A stretch of 64,000 nt of DNA from Microbulbifer halophilus (GCF_026183675.1 NZ_JAPIVK010000015.1:44890-108889), one strand, 5' to 3'; shown: positions 27,696 through 36,968, counted from the first letter of the stretch. The notes: generated by a model from the letters alone, not told the origin. Translations and numbers: made by a program.

Positions 27696-29618
27696 CTACT
27701 GCGATTTGCGCACCCGCAGATACCACTCCGAAAGCAGCCGTACCTGCTTCTCGGTATAGCCCCGCTCCACCATGCGGTCGACAAAGTCCGCATGTTTCTT
27801 CTTGTCGTCCGTGGAGGCCTTGGTGTTGAAGGAGATGACCGGCAACAGGTCTTCGGTATTGGAGAACATCTTCTTCTCGATCACTGCGCGCAATTTCTCG
27901 TAGGAGCGCCAGTCGGGGTTTTTGCCCTGGTTGTTGGCGCGGGCACGGAGCACGAAATTGACGATCTCGTTGCGGAAATCCTTCGGGTTGGAGATGCCCG
28001 CTGGTTTTTCGGTTTTCTCCAGTTCCTCGTTCAGTGCACCGCGATCGAGGATTTCGCCGGTCTCCGGATCGCGGTACTCCTGGTCCTGGATCCAGAAATC
28101 GGCGTAGGTCACATAGCGGTCGAACAGGTTCTGGCCATACTCGGCGTAGGACTCCAGGTAGGCGGTCTGGATTTCCTTGCCGATAAACTCGACATAGCGC
28201 GGCGCCAGGTACTCCTTGAGGAATCCCAGGTAGTTCTCCTGTAATTCCGGTGGAAATTGCTCCTGTTCTATCTGCTGTTCGAGCACATAGAGCAGGTGCA
28301 CCGGGTTGGCCGCCACCTCGGTGGCGTCGAAGTTGAAGACCTTGGACAGAATCTTGAAGGCGAAGCGGGTGGAGAGACCGGTCATGCCTTCGTCGACGCC
28401 GGCATTGTCGCGGTATTCCTGGATGGTCTTCGCCTTCGGGTCCGTATCCTTCAGGTTCTCGCCGTCGTAGATACGCATTTTGGAGAAGATGCTGGAGTTT
28501 TCCGGAATCTTTATCCGCGACAGTATCGAGAACTGCGCCAGCATCCGCAGTGTGTCCGGGGCGCAGGGTGCTTTCGACAGGGAGCTGTTTTCCAGCAGCT
28601 TGCGGTAGATACTGATCTCCTCCTGCACCCGCACACAGTAGGGCACCTTGACGATATAGATGCGGTCGAGGAAAGCCTCGTTGTTGCGGTTGTTGCGGAA
28701 GGACTGCCACTCGGATTCGTTGGAGTGGGCGAGGATGGTGCCGTTGAAGGGGAGGGAGCCCAGCCCCTCGGTGCTGTTGTAGTTGCCCTCCTGGGTCGCG
28801 GTCAGCAGCGGGTGCAGCACCTTGATCGGCGCCTTGAACATTTCCACGAACTCCATCAGCCCCTGGTTTGAGCGGCAGAGGCTGCCGGAGAAGCTGTAGG
28901 CATCCGGGTCGTTCTGCGGGAAGTCCTCCAGCTTGCGGATATCGACCTTGCCCACCAGCGAGGAGATATCCTGATTGTTTTCATCGCCGGGCTCGGTCTT
29001 GGCGATGGCGACCTGGTCGAGAATCGACGGGCGGATTTTTACCACGCGGAACTTGCTGATATCGCCCTTGAAATCGTGCAGCCGCTTCATTGCCCAGGGC
29101 GACATGATGGTATTCACATAGCGGCGCGGAATTCCGTAATCCTCTTCCAGGATCTGGCCGTCCTCGTCCGGATCGAACAGGCTGAGCGGCGATTCGAACA
29201 CCGGCGACCCCTTGATGGCGTAGATCGGAATCTTCTCCATCAGTGACTTGAGCTTTTCGGCCAGGGATGACTTGCCGCCGCCTACCGGGCCAAGCAGGTA
29301 GAGAATCTGTTTTTTCTCCTCCAGGCCCTGGGCCGCGTGGCGGAAGAAGGAGACGATCTGTTCGATGGCATCTTCCATGCCGTAGAAATCGCTGAAGGCC
29401 TCGTAGCGCTTGATGACTTTGTTGGAAAAGACGCGCGACAGGCGCGGATCCAGGGAGGTGTCGATCAGTTCCGCTTCGCCGATGGCCATCAGCATGCGCT
29501 CGGCCGGGGAGGCATAGGCACTGCGGTCCTTTTTACACAGCTCCAGGTATTCCTGGATGCTGAGTTCTTCGTCCTGGATGGATTCATACCTTTCCAGGTA
29601 GTGGTTGAAAATCGTCAT
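27696..29618 (-). CDS. PrkA-type serine protein kinase (YeaG-like)
   Basis: A 640-aa AAA+-like protein kinase of the PrkA family. The N-terminal AAA part has the Walker A motif LLGPVGGGKSSLAEKL and the C-terminal kinase-like part ends LLSEWYLRVRKSQ. Start at 29618 (MTIFNHYLERYESIQDEE), preceded by GGGAG; the longer upstream frame has no such site. E. coli YeaG is 644 aa. It is the first gene of the prkA-yeaH-spoVR operon, linked to nutrient-stress adaptation. Phosphorylation targets are unknown here. Confidence 0.94.
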   Translation of the reverse strand: MTIFNHYLERYESIQDEELSIQEYLELCKKDRSAYASPAERMLMAIGEAELIDTSLDPRLSRVFSNKVIKRYEAFSDFYGMEDAIEQIVSFFRHAAQGLEEKKQILYLLGPVGGGKSSLAEKLKSLMEKIPIYAIKGSPVFESPLSLFDPDEDGQILEEDYGIPRRYVNTIMSPWAMKRLHDFKGDISKFRVVKIRPSILDQVAIAKTEPGDENNQDISSLVGKVDIRKLEDFPQNDPDAYSFSGSLCRSNQGLMEFVEMFKAPIKVLHPLLTATQEGNYNSTEGLGSLPFNGTILAHSNESEWQSFRNNRNNEAFLDRIYIVKVPYCVRVQEEISIYRKLLENSSLSKAPCAPDTLRMLAQFSILSRIKIPENSSIFSKMRIYDGENLKDTDPKAKTIQEYRDNAGVDEGMTGLSTRFAFKILSKVFNFDATEVAANPVHLLYVLEQQIEQEQFPPELQENYLGFLKEYLAPRYVEFIGKEIQTAYLESYAEYGQNLFDRYVTYADFWIQDQEYRDPETGEILDRGALNEELEKTEKPAGISNPKDFRNEIVNFVLRARANNQGKNPDWRSYEKLRAVIEKKMFSNTEDLLPVISFNTKASTDDKKKHADFVDRMVERGYTEKQVRLLSEWYLRVRKSQ

Positions 29619-29980
29619 GATGTACAGCTCCCTGTAGCGTGTCGTACAGTATCCGGCATTCCGGGTGTCCGCATTGGGGCCGCGGACTCCCCGCACCAAA
29701 AAGTACTGCTAAACCTGTCGGGCTGGCGACCTGATGCGAACCCGCGCCGCGGATTGCGCCGATGCTGAAATGCGCCTGTGCGCCTAACACTATCTTTATT
29801 ACCAGTGGCGGCTGCTTCTGCCGCGGTTGGGGCAGTCCGAATTCCGCTCCCGCATCTCCAGCATAGCTTTCCCTCAAAACCCGGCATCGAACTGGCACGA
29901 ACACAGGTTGAAATAAGTGGCAGTTTTGCGATCTACTAGGCGGCCTCCTGAGAACCGAAAGACATTAACAGGGAGCCCCG
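29619..29980. other. Divergent spacer between prkA and galE
   Basis: 362 bases with no supported gene. Both genes start outward from it, so it must hold their promoters, but no convincing -35/-10 pair was found by eye. The ORFs spanning it are extensions of prkA frames or lack ribosome-binding sites. Confidence 0.5.
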
Positions 29981-31009
29981 ATGGCTATTCTCGTGACCGG
30001 CGGTGCCGGCTATATAGGCAGTCACACCTGCGTCGAGCTGCTGGCGGCGGGTTGGGAGCCCGTTGTGGTAGACAACCTGAGCAACAGTAGCGAGGAGGCA
30101 TTGCTGCGGGTGGAAGCCATTGCCGGGCAGCGGCTGCCCTTCCATCGGGTGGATATCGGTGACGCCGAGGGGCTGCGGGAAATCTTTTCCCGTTACCGGA
30201 TCGATGCGGTGATGCATTTTGCGGGTCTCAAGGCCGTGGGAGAATCCGTGGCGCAGCCGCTGCGCTATTACCAGAACAACGTCGCGGGCACCCTGAACCT
30301 GTGCCGGGTGATGGAAGAGTTTGGTGTCAGGCAACTGATCTTCAGTTCCTCCGCCACCGTCTACGGCGACCCGGCCAGTGTGCCCATCCGCGAGGACTTC
30401 CCCACCGGTGCCACCAATCCCTACGGCGCCAGCAAGCTGATGGTGGAGGATGTATTGCGCGACCTCTGCGCGGCACCGGACAGCGGTTGGGCCGTTAGCC
30501 TGCTGCGCTACTTCAATCCCATCGGCGCCCACGAAAGCGGCACTATCGGCGAGGACCCCAGCGGCATCCCCAACAACCTGCTGCCCTACGTGGCCCAGGT
30601 GGCGGTGGGGCGCCTGCCGCAACTGCAGGTATTCGGCGACGACTACGACACCCCCGACGGTACCGGCGTGCGCGACTATATCCACGTGGTGGACCTGGCC
30701 CGCGGCCACCTGGCGGCACTGGAAAAACTGCGTCGCGGGGAGACGCAACCGGACTGCTACACCTACAACCTGGGCACCGGTCGCGGCAGTTCGGTACTGG
30801 AAATAGTGCGCGCCTTCGAAAAGGCCAGTGGTCGCGAGATTCCCTACAAAATTGCGCCGCGCCGCGCGGGCGATATTGCCGAATGCTATGCCGATCCGGC
30901 GGTCGCCGAGCGGGAGCTGGGCTGGAAGGCGGAGTTCGGCCTGGAGCGGATGGTCGAGGATACCTGGCGCTGGCAGTCGCGGAATCCGAACGGTTATTCA
31001 GGCGGGTAG
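29981..31009 (+). CDS. galE: UDP-glucose 4-epimerase
   Basis: Interconverts UDP-glucose and UDP-galactose with tightly bound NAD+, supplying sugars for LPS or exopolysaccharide. The N-terminal NAD motif is TGGAGYIGSHT and the catalytic Tyr-x3-Lys is in NPYGASKLMVED. RYFNPIGAHESG and the C-terminal GRREIPYK-type segment fit the extended SDR family. 342 aa. ACAGGGAGCCCCG precedes the ATG. It sits alone between the prkA operon and the bacteriocin-like locus. A repeat begins inside its stop codon. Confidence 0.94.
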   Translation: MAILVTGGAGYIGSHTCVELLAAGWEPVVVDNLSNSSEEALLRVEAIAGQRLPFHRVDIGDAEGLREIFSRYRIDAVMHFAGLKAVGESVAQPLRYYQNNVAGTLNLCRVMEEFGVRQLIFSSSATVYGDPASVPIREDFPTGATNPYGASKLMVEDVLRDLCAAPDSGWAVSLLRYFNPIGAHESGTIGEDPSGIPNNLLPYVAQVAVGRLPQLQVFGDDYDTPDGTGVRDYIHVVDLARGHLAALEKLRRGETQPDCYTYNLGTGRGSSVLEIVRAFEKASGREIPYKIAPRRAGDIAECYADPAVAERELGWKAEFGLERMVEDTWRWQSRNPNGYSGG

Positions 31010-31050
31010 GGTGCGCCGTGTCGGGTCCGGTGCGCACGGTGCACCCTACG
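31006..31050. repeat. GTAGGGTGCGC palindromic repeat overlapping the galE stop
   Basis: GTAGGGTGCGC (31006-31016) faces GTGCACCCTACG (31039-31050), with a GTGCGCAC core between. The TAG stop of galE is part of the repeat, so insertion of the element defined the galE end. Shorter copies lie at 36969, 60776 and 63879. Confidence 0.75.
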
Positions 31051-31417
31051 CTGGCCGATAGATGGGCAAAGCGGAGCCTGCCTATCAATCCCATCCAGTG
31101 AGGCTGTCGAGGGCGCGTTGCTGTGCTCCTCTGCCTTTTCTGTAGCGCTCTAGCACCAGCCCAAAAAATCCCTTTCCATCCCTCTGATGGCCGCGAGCCA
31201 TCCCCTTCCCTGATTCGCGGCTGGCCATTACATAGCCTGCGGGGACAATCCGACAACGGGTTTCATGGCCCATCGAGTTCTCAGTTTGGATGACGAAAAC
31301 CGTAGTATTGTTCGGTTTGTGTAATGGCTTGTAATCAGATTGTTGTTGAATGTGCCGCCACGACTTTGTTAAAAAATGCGTCACCACAGGGAAACGATGT
31401 AATCGAAGGATTTAGTA
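31051..31417. other. Spacer upstream of the secretion genes
   Basis: 367 bases without a supported gene. One minus-strand ORF of 100 codons (31085-31387) covers most of it, but it has no ribosome-binding site and no family features. The last 100 bases are AT-rich and probably hold the promoter of the secretion gene at 31418. No clear promoter was identified. Confidence 0.4.
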
Positions 31418-32665
31418 GTGACAGGGTTGTTTCGTCAGAAAGCCATGGAACGGCAAGCAGATCGCCTGCACGGCGATATTCTTCTGCTGCCCCGCTTTTC
31501 CCATGTCGCGATACTGGCTCTGCTGTTGGCATGGGTGTTTGCCGCTGTTGTCTGGCTTGCCGCCAGCGATTATGCCCGCAAGGAAACCGTGCAGGGTTGG
31601 CTGGAGCCGGCCTCGGGTGTGGTGCGTATCTACGCCGAACGGTCCGGCATTATCAAGCAAGTATTGGTCGAGGAGGGCGAGCGGGTCGTAGAAGATCAGC
31701 CTCTGATCGTGGTCAATGGCGATCGTATCCTCGCCGACGGAAAACACCTGGAATCCCTGCTGTTGGCCGAGTACAAAAGCCAGCGCCAACTGCTCAGCGA
31801 ACAGTTGGAGCGCAGCGAGAAAATCTATCGGCAGCGGCGCCGGGATCTTGAGCAGCGTATCGCGGCCACGAAAGAAGATTTGTCTTTACTGGAAAAGCAG
31901 ATCGCCACCCAGGGCCGGCGCTACACCCTGATTGCGGAGCAGGCGGAGCGCTACCGGCTTCTCGAGGAGCGCGGCCATATTTCCTCTTCCGAGCTGGAAG
32001 GCGTAGTCGCTCAGGAGCTGGAGCTGAGTACCGAACGCCAGAGTCTGGCGCGCAGTCGGATCAAGTTGCGCAACCAGGTTCAGCAACTGGAGAATGAGCG
32101 AGCCCTGTTGCCCGAGGAGCACGCCAATACCGCCGACCAGTTGCGAGCGCGCCTCTCCGATCTCGCCCAACAGATTGCCCAGCTACACGGCCAGCGGGCC
32201 TATGTCGTCAAGGCGTCCAGGGCGGGGATTGTCAGCAATCTGCAGGCGCGGGAAGGCCAGCAGGCCCAGTCCACCATTCCGGTTTTGTCCCTGGTGCCCG
32301 ATGGCCATGCGCTGAAGGCCGAATTGCTGGTGCCCGTCCGGTCCGCGGGTTTCCTCGATGCCGGGCAGGCCCTGAATATTCGCTACGATGCCTTTCCCTA
32401 CCAGAAGTTTGGTCTCCACGACGGTTCGGTAGTGGAGGTGTCCGATACCGTGATATTGCCCGACGAACTGCTCCATGCGCCCGTTACGGTTCGCGAACCG
32501 GTCTTTCAGGTTTCCGCCGAACTCGGGCGACCCTCAGTCCGCGCCTACGGCAAGGACTTCTCCCTCAAGCCGGGCATGACCCTCTCCGCTGATGTGCAGT
32601 TGGCCGAACGCAGTCTGCTGCAGTGGCTGCTCGAACCGATCTATAGCCTGAAGGGGAGGCTGTGA
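31418..32665 (+). CDS. HlyD-family membrane fusion protein of a bacteriocin exporter
   Basis: A 415-aa periplasmic adaptor that would link an inner-membrane peptidase-ABC exporter to a TolC-type channel (CvaA-like). A cytoplasmic N terminus leads to one membrane segment (about 27-48), then a lipoyl-like half (VRIYAERSGIIKQVLVEEGERV), a long coiled coil (about 100-260, rich in Glu/Arg/Gln), the second lipoyl half (VVKASRAGIVSNLQAREGQ) and a beta-barrel region. A GTG start at 31418, 7 bases after AAGGA, is preferred over ATG 31445. Its TGA overlaps the next ATG (TGATG). No outer-membrane channel gene is adjacent. Confidence 0.88.
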   Translation: MTGLFRQKAMERQADRLHGDILLLPRFSHVAILALLLAWVFAAVVWLAASDYARKETVQGWLEPASGVVRIYAERSGIIKQVLVEEGERVVEDQPLIVVNGDRILADGKHLESLLLAEYKSQRQLLSEQLERSEKIYRQRRRDLEQRIAATKEDLSLLEKQIATQGRRYTLIAEQAERYRLLEERGHISSSELEGVVAQELELSTERQSLARSRIKLRNQVQQLENERALLPEEHANTADQLRARLSDLAQQIAQLHGQRAYVVKASRAGIVSNLQAREGQQAQSTIPVLSLVPDGHALKAELLVPVRSAGFLDAGQALNIRYDAFPYQKFGLHDGSVVEVSDTVILPDELLHAPVTVREPVFQVSAELGRPSVRAYGKDFSLKPGMTLSADVQLAERSLLQWLLEPIYSLKGRL

Positions 32666-34797
32666 TGGAAGTGCCTGCACAAGAAACATCCGGCCAGGCG
32701 CGCCCGGAATGGCTACTGCATTTCGCCACCGGCCGGCGGCTGCCGGTGATACAGCAGACGGAGGCGGCAGAGTGCGGTCTGGTATGCCTGGCGATGATCG
32801 CCGGCTATCATGGCTATCACACAGACCTGGCCGGCCTGCGGCGGCGCTTCAGTATTTCCAGCCACGGCACCAACCTCAAGACCCTGATAGATATGGCCGG
32901 CCGACTGAACCTGTCGGGCCGTGCCCTGCGCCTGGAACTGGAGCGCCTGGAAGAGCTGCAATTGCCCTGTGTACTGCATTGGGACATGAACCACTTCGTG
33001 GTGCTCAAGTCTGTACAGCGTTCCAAAATCACCATTCACGATCCGGCGATGGGGGAGTGGGTACTGACCCGAGAAGAATTTGGGCAGCACTTTACCGGTA
33101 TTGCGCTGGAGCTTACTCCAACAGATACGTTTTAGACCGGTGAAGATCGCCAGCGCCTGAAGCTCAGCCATTTCTGGTCCCGCATCAGTGGGTTGAAGCG
33201 CAGCCTGATCCAGGTATTACTGCTGTCCCTGCTATTGCAGATATTCGCCGTAGTAACGCCATTCTATATGCAGACGGTGGTGGATGACGTCATCCTCCGC
33301 GGCGACGAAAACCTGCTGCTGGTTCTGGCCATCGGCTTCGGCCTGCTGCTGTTGATACAGACTGGAACCAATGCCCTGCGGGAGTGGGTGATACTGCATA
33401 TTTCCAGCCGGCTCAATATGCAGATGGCCGCCAACCTTTTCCGCCATCTTATTCGCCTACCGATGAGTTATTTCTCCACACGACATATGGGCGATGTGGT
33501 ATCCCGATTCGGATCATTGAATAAGGTGCGCGAGCTACTCACCACAGGGCTGGTATCGGCGGTGGTCGACGGAATCATGGCACTGATCACATTAGCGGCC
33601 ATGTTCTTCTATGACGTAAAGCTGACCCTGATCGTCCTACTGGTAGTGGTGCTTTACGCTGTCCTGCGACTGCTACTTTTTCGGCCGCTGCGGCTGCTCA
33701 CCGAGGAAAAGATTGTCGCCCAGGCGAAACACGATTCCCACTTTATGGAATCCGTTCGAGCCATCCAGACCGTCAAGCTGTTCCAGCGAGAAAATGACCG
33801 TCAGGGCCAGTGGCACAATTGCCTTGCGGACAGCATCAACAAGGATATCCGCATCACACGCTGGAATATCGGCTACGACACCATCAATCGCCTACTGTTC
33901 GGGCTGGAAAACCTGCTGGTGATCTATTTTGCCGCTACCGCGGTGATGGGCAATATCTTCACCGTGGGTATGCTCTACGCCTTCATGAGCTACAAGAACC
34001 GTTTTGTGGAATCCATGGACGCGTTGATCGTCAAGTGGATTGAAATCAAGATGCTCGGTCTGCACCTGGATCGCCTGTCTGATATCGTTTTTACGCAAAC
34101 GGAAAAACTCGATCAGGAGAATGCGCTGGCGATCCACAGCGGCGGGTCCGACCAAACGCTCGGCGGACGGATCGAAGTGCGCAACCTCGGTTTCCGCTAC
34201 GGCGAGGCCGAAGCGCCTGCTTTTCGGAGCCTGAACTTCGCCATCGAGGCGGGGGAAACCGTCGCTATCGTCGGTCCCAGCGGCTGCGGCAAGACCACAC
34301 TGCTTAAGTGCCTGATGGGCCTGCTGGAACCGAGCGAGGGCGAAATACTGATCGACGGCCAGCCCCTGAAACAATTGCCCGGCTATCGGAGCCAGATCGC
34401 CGGCGTTATGCAAGACGATCAGCTACTGGCCGGTAGCATTGCCGACAATATCGCCTGTTTCGAACCGCAACCGGATTTACAGCACATCGCGCACTGCGCC
34501 CAGATGGCCTGTATCCACGAAGAAATTGTCAAAATGCCCATGCAGTACAACACCCTGGTGGGCGATATGGGCACCAGCTTGAGCGGTGGCCAGAAGCAGA
34601 GAATCGTGCTGGCGCGCGCTCTGTACCGCGCGCCGCGCATACTGTTCATGGATGAAGCGACCAGTCACCTGGATGTGGCGAACGAGTCTGTGGTCAACGA
34701 CCATATCAGTAGGCTCGCCATTACTCGGGTATTGGTGGCTCATAGGCCGGAGACGGTCGGATCTGCAGGGAGGCGGATTGAGTTGTCTAGTCATTAG
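32665..34797 (+). pseudogene. C39 peptidase/ABC bacteriocin exporter interrupted by one in-frame TAG
   Basis: Two ORFs in the same frame form one exporter of the CvaB/LahT type, about 709 residues, close to the family's usual length. Residues 1-156 (32665-33132) are the C39 leader peptidase with Gln31, Cys37 (EAAECG), His110 (WDMNHFVVL) and Asp126. A TAG follows at 33133-33135. Reading continues in frame (TGEDRQRLKLSHFWSRI) into the membrane domain and an ATPase with GPSGCGKTT, LSGGQKQR, RILFMDEATSHLD and VLVAHRPET intact. Apart from this single amber codon, no damage is visible. The peptidase alone could be made. The second half has only a TTG at 33193 without a ribosome-binding site. Recent loss, suppression or a base error are all possible. 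Confidence 0.85.
33133..33135 (+). other. In-frame amber codon splitting the exporter
   Basis: Codon 157 of the exporter frame is TAG, exactly between the peptidase domain (ending LELTPTDTF) and the linker to the first membrane helix. One base change would restore CAG, AAG, GAG or another sense codon. Confidence 0.85.
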
Positions 34798-34831
34798 CTG
34801 TCTTTTATTGAAACTTTTAGGAGATATAATT

Positions 34832-35029
34832 ATGAAAGAGCTTACTACTCAGGAAGTGGAGCAAGTAAATGCCGGAGTTTGGAATTATGTCGCCGGCGCA
34901 GCAGCCGGCATTGGCGGAAGCTATGTATATGATTCTATCGGTGGAAAAGCAGGAATTGACTCATTTATGAGTGGGTTCTCTAGTGCGCAAGGCGCCGGGG
35001 CAGGATATCGCAGCCTGTATCAACGCTAA
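34832..35029 (+). CDS. Bacteriocin-like precursor with double-glycine-type leader
   Basis: A 65-aa peptide. The leader MKELTTQEVEQVNAG matches the class II/microcin leader pattern (Leu-Thr...Glu-Val..Val then two small residues), but with Ala-Gly instead of Gly-Gly at the cleavage site. The predicted core of 50 residues is Gly/Ala/Ser-rich with small-residue motifs (AGAAAGIGG, GAGAG), typical of membrane-active bacteriocins, and has no cysteine. A strong ribosome-binding site (AGGAGA) precedes the ATG, and an intrinsic terminator follows at once. It lies 34 bases after the exporter whose C39 domain would cleave the leader. No precise family was recognised. Confidence 0.75.
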   Translation: MKELTTQEVEQVNAGVWNYVAGAAAGIGGSYVYDSIGGKAGIDSFMSGFSSAQGAGAGYRSLYQR

Positions 35030-35042
35030 CCTAAACATGTGG

Positions 35043-35077
35043 TAGCCACAGGGAGTCTTCCTTGTGGCTATTTTATT
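35043..35077 (+). terminator. Rho-independent terminator after the precursor gene
   Basis: TAGCCACA (35043-35050) pairs with TGTGGCTA (35063-35070), extended by GGGA/TCCT, and is followed by TTTTATT. It ends the secretion-precursor transcript before the downstream membrane protein gene. Confidence 0.85.
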
Positions 35078-35082
35078 GATTC

Positions 35083-35490
35083 ATGAAAAAAATATCTTTG
35101 ATTAGTTTTTTAGATTTTGCAATGCTGATTTCTCAGGGGCTTCTAGCCGACTGCTTGAGGAGTAAGGTGTATGATTCAAGAATGTTAGCGTTTCTATCGG
35201 ATACATATCCCAATTCTCTGGCTATAATTGTTAGCGCCATACTGGTGGTCATTCTTTATGAGGGAAGGAATTTTTTGCCACACTTTTCTTCATATACGTT
35301 GGGAATTTTGTTGTATGAGTTTTTACAAGTGGTTCTGCCAGAGGGGACTTTCGATATTATGGACTTGCTGATGACAGCAATAATGTATTTGATGGTAGTC
35401 TTGATTTGGGTGTTAGCACAACAGCGAGCTATTTTAATAGAAAGCAGCGGTGATAGAGTTGCAGCACATAAGGATGCTAATCACAAATAA
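35083..35490 (+). CDS. Small polytopic membrane protein, candidate immunity protein
   Basis: 135 aa with about four hydrophobic segments (near 7-22, 44-60, 70-84, 92-112) and a charged, Lys/His-rich tail. No family was recognised; the layout recalls VanZ-like or small immunity proteins. It is markedly AT-rich compared with the core genes. No clear ribosome-binding site precedes the ATG, which lies in the tail of the terminator, so the start is uncertain. Its place directly after a bacteriocin-like precursor suggests self-protection, which is inferred from position only. Confidence 0.6.
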   Translation: MKKISLISFLDFAMLISQGLLADCLRSKVYDSRMLAFLSDTYPNSLAIIVSAILVVILYEGRNFLPHFSSYTLGILLYEFLQVVLPEGTFDIMDLLMTAIMYLMVVLIWVLAQQRAILIESSGDRVAAHKDANHK

Positions 35491-35766
35491 CGGGATCATA
35501 CAGGTAACGTACACCTGAAAGAAGTGGGAGCGAAATAAAGAGTTATATATTTTTGTAAAATGACTTGGATTCAAGTAATAAGTATGAATATGGAAGAATC
35601 GTTGTTGGATGGTTCTATTCAGAATAGTTATCCCAAAGAACGAAGGGGTCAAGTCTTGACAAAACAGCTGCAGGCTATGTTGTAAGCGTGATAACGATAG
35701 GGTGGCGAAGGAAAGACGGATTGGCGAGCTGAAAGTGGTTGAATATATTATTTCGGAATCAAGAAA

Positions 35767-36588
35767 ATGCGGGGGCGGATTGAAATGGAGTCTGTAGAAA
35801 AAAATATCTCCAGTACAAGCGAAGATGATTCTGGAGCGGAATCAACGCAAGCCGGGCTTTTGCCGAGTCCCTGGTACGCCACCAGCTGGTTGACGTTATT
35901 TGCTATCCTGCACTTTGTCGGCGTGTTTTTGTACATCGCTGGCTACGGTGGCTATCTGGGTGCGCAATTCGGTGCGAATGGAGAAGTCGTCGATCCGGCG
36001 TCGATTCAGAAATCGGTAGAGGCGCACATAAAGACACCGGCCGCGCTGACGGGGATGTATCTGGCGCAGTTCTGCCTGATACTACCGGTGCTGTTGTTTG
36101 CATCGAAGTTCGATACGCAGACTCGACGCGCGACCTTGGCCCTGCGTGCTTTCGAGTTGAGCTCACTGTGGCGATGGCTACCAGTGCTGGTGGTATTCCT
36201 GGTCGCCCAGATGCTGACGGTGAAGGCTCTCGGTATCGAGCAGGGCGAGTTTATGCAGTCGATAGCGGGCAGCCGAAACCTGCCGCTGGCGCTGGTATTG
36301 GTGCTGGCGGCGCCGCTGCTGGAGGAGCTGGTGTTCCGCGGCTATCTGTTCCGGGCCTGGCGGCAGTCGCGCCTGGGCTTCAGCGGTACCCTGCTGCTGA
36401 CATCCACCCTGTTCACGCTGCTGCACTGGGGACAGTATCACTGGTTACAGTTGGGATTCGTTTTCGTGCTCGCGCTGGTGTTGGGGATGGCGCGGGAAAG
36501 GAGCGGATCTGTGCTACTGCCCATGTTATTGCATGCGTTGAACAATCTCGGCGCAGCGATACTGGTTATCTATCTGGGGATTCTGTAG
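35767..36588 (+). CDS. CPBP-family intramembrane metalloprotease
   Basis: 273 aa with about six to seven membrane segments. The CPBP (CAAX protease/Abi) motifs are intact: EELVFRGYLFR (Glu-Glu-x3-Arg), the His in TLLHWGQYHW, and HALNNLGA near the C terminus. CPBP proteins include bacteriocin immunity proteins in lactic acid bacteria, as well as prenyl-protein peptidases. Placed 0.75 kb after the precursor, it is a second immunity candidate. Start 35767 is used; ATG 35785, preceded by GGGGGCGGA, is at least as likely. Confidence 0.85.
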   Translation: MRGRIEMESVEKNISSTSEDDSGAESTQAGLLPSPWYATSWLTLFAILHFVGVFLYIAGYGGYLGAQFGANGEVVDPASIQKSVEAHIKTPAALTGMYLAQFCLILPVLLFASKFDTQTRRATLALRAFELSSLWRWLPVLVVFLVAQMLTVKALGIEQGEFMQSIAGSRNLPLALVLVLAAPLLEELVFRGYLFRAWRQSRLGFSGTLLLTSTLFTLLHWGQYHWLQLGFVFVLALVLGMARERSGSVLLPMLLHALNNLGAAILVIYLGIL

Positions 36589-36693
36589 TGCCACTGGCAC
36601 CGTGAGGTGTGGTCGATCCGGCCTGCGGCCGGGCCGGCGTCTGTAATGGTGGGTCGGTGGACAGCCCGCCGGGCGCGATTCAGTGAGCGGTCC

Positions 36694-36911
36694 GGGCCCA
36701 ATAGGCCGCCTCGGGCGATCTGGTTGTAGCGTTTCGGGGTTAGGCCGCTGCTTTGTACCGCCGAGCCCGTTTTCTGGTTGGCCTCCATACGCGCCTTCTT
36801 GGCCGCTTCGGGATCCTGTGCGTTGCTCAGCTTGCCCTGCAGGGTAGTGCGCGTTGCTCTACCTTGGCCTGGGCCTCCGCAAACATTTTCAGTTCGGAAT
36901 CGCTGAGTGAT
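36694..36911 (-). pseudogene. Decayed DUF4168 paralogue
   Basis: On the minus strand SDSELKMFAEAQAKVEQ, then after a frame change TTLQGKLSNAQDPEAAKKARMEAN and LTPKRYNQIARG, match the intact gene at 37623-38009 closely. A one-base deletion near 36854 shifts the frame. The signal peptide region is missing. The 3' end is cut: CAGATCGCCCGAGG runs straight into GGCGGCCTATTGGGCC, which in the intact copy lies beyond the stop codon. So about the last 12 codons are deleted. Confidence 0.8.
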
Positions 36912-36968
36912 CAGCGGGGTCAAGCCTTTAATATTGCAGCCGCGTAATCCGAATGGCTATTCCAGCGA

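Noticed and set aside
31085-31387. 100-codon minus-strand ORF upstream of the secretion genes
   Set aside because: No ribosome-binding site, no recognisable family and odd composition; treated as non-coding spacer.
35656-35681. TTGACA followed by TATGTT as a promoter for the CPBP gene
   Set aside because: The spacer is only 14 bases, too short for a functional sigma-70 promoter.
35584-35685. 33-codon ORF (MNMEESLLDGSIQNSYPK...) between the membrane protein and CPBP genes
   Set aside because: No ribosome-binding site and no double-glycine leader, so it was not called as a second bacteriocin precursor.
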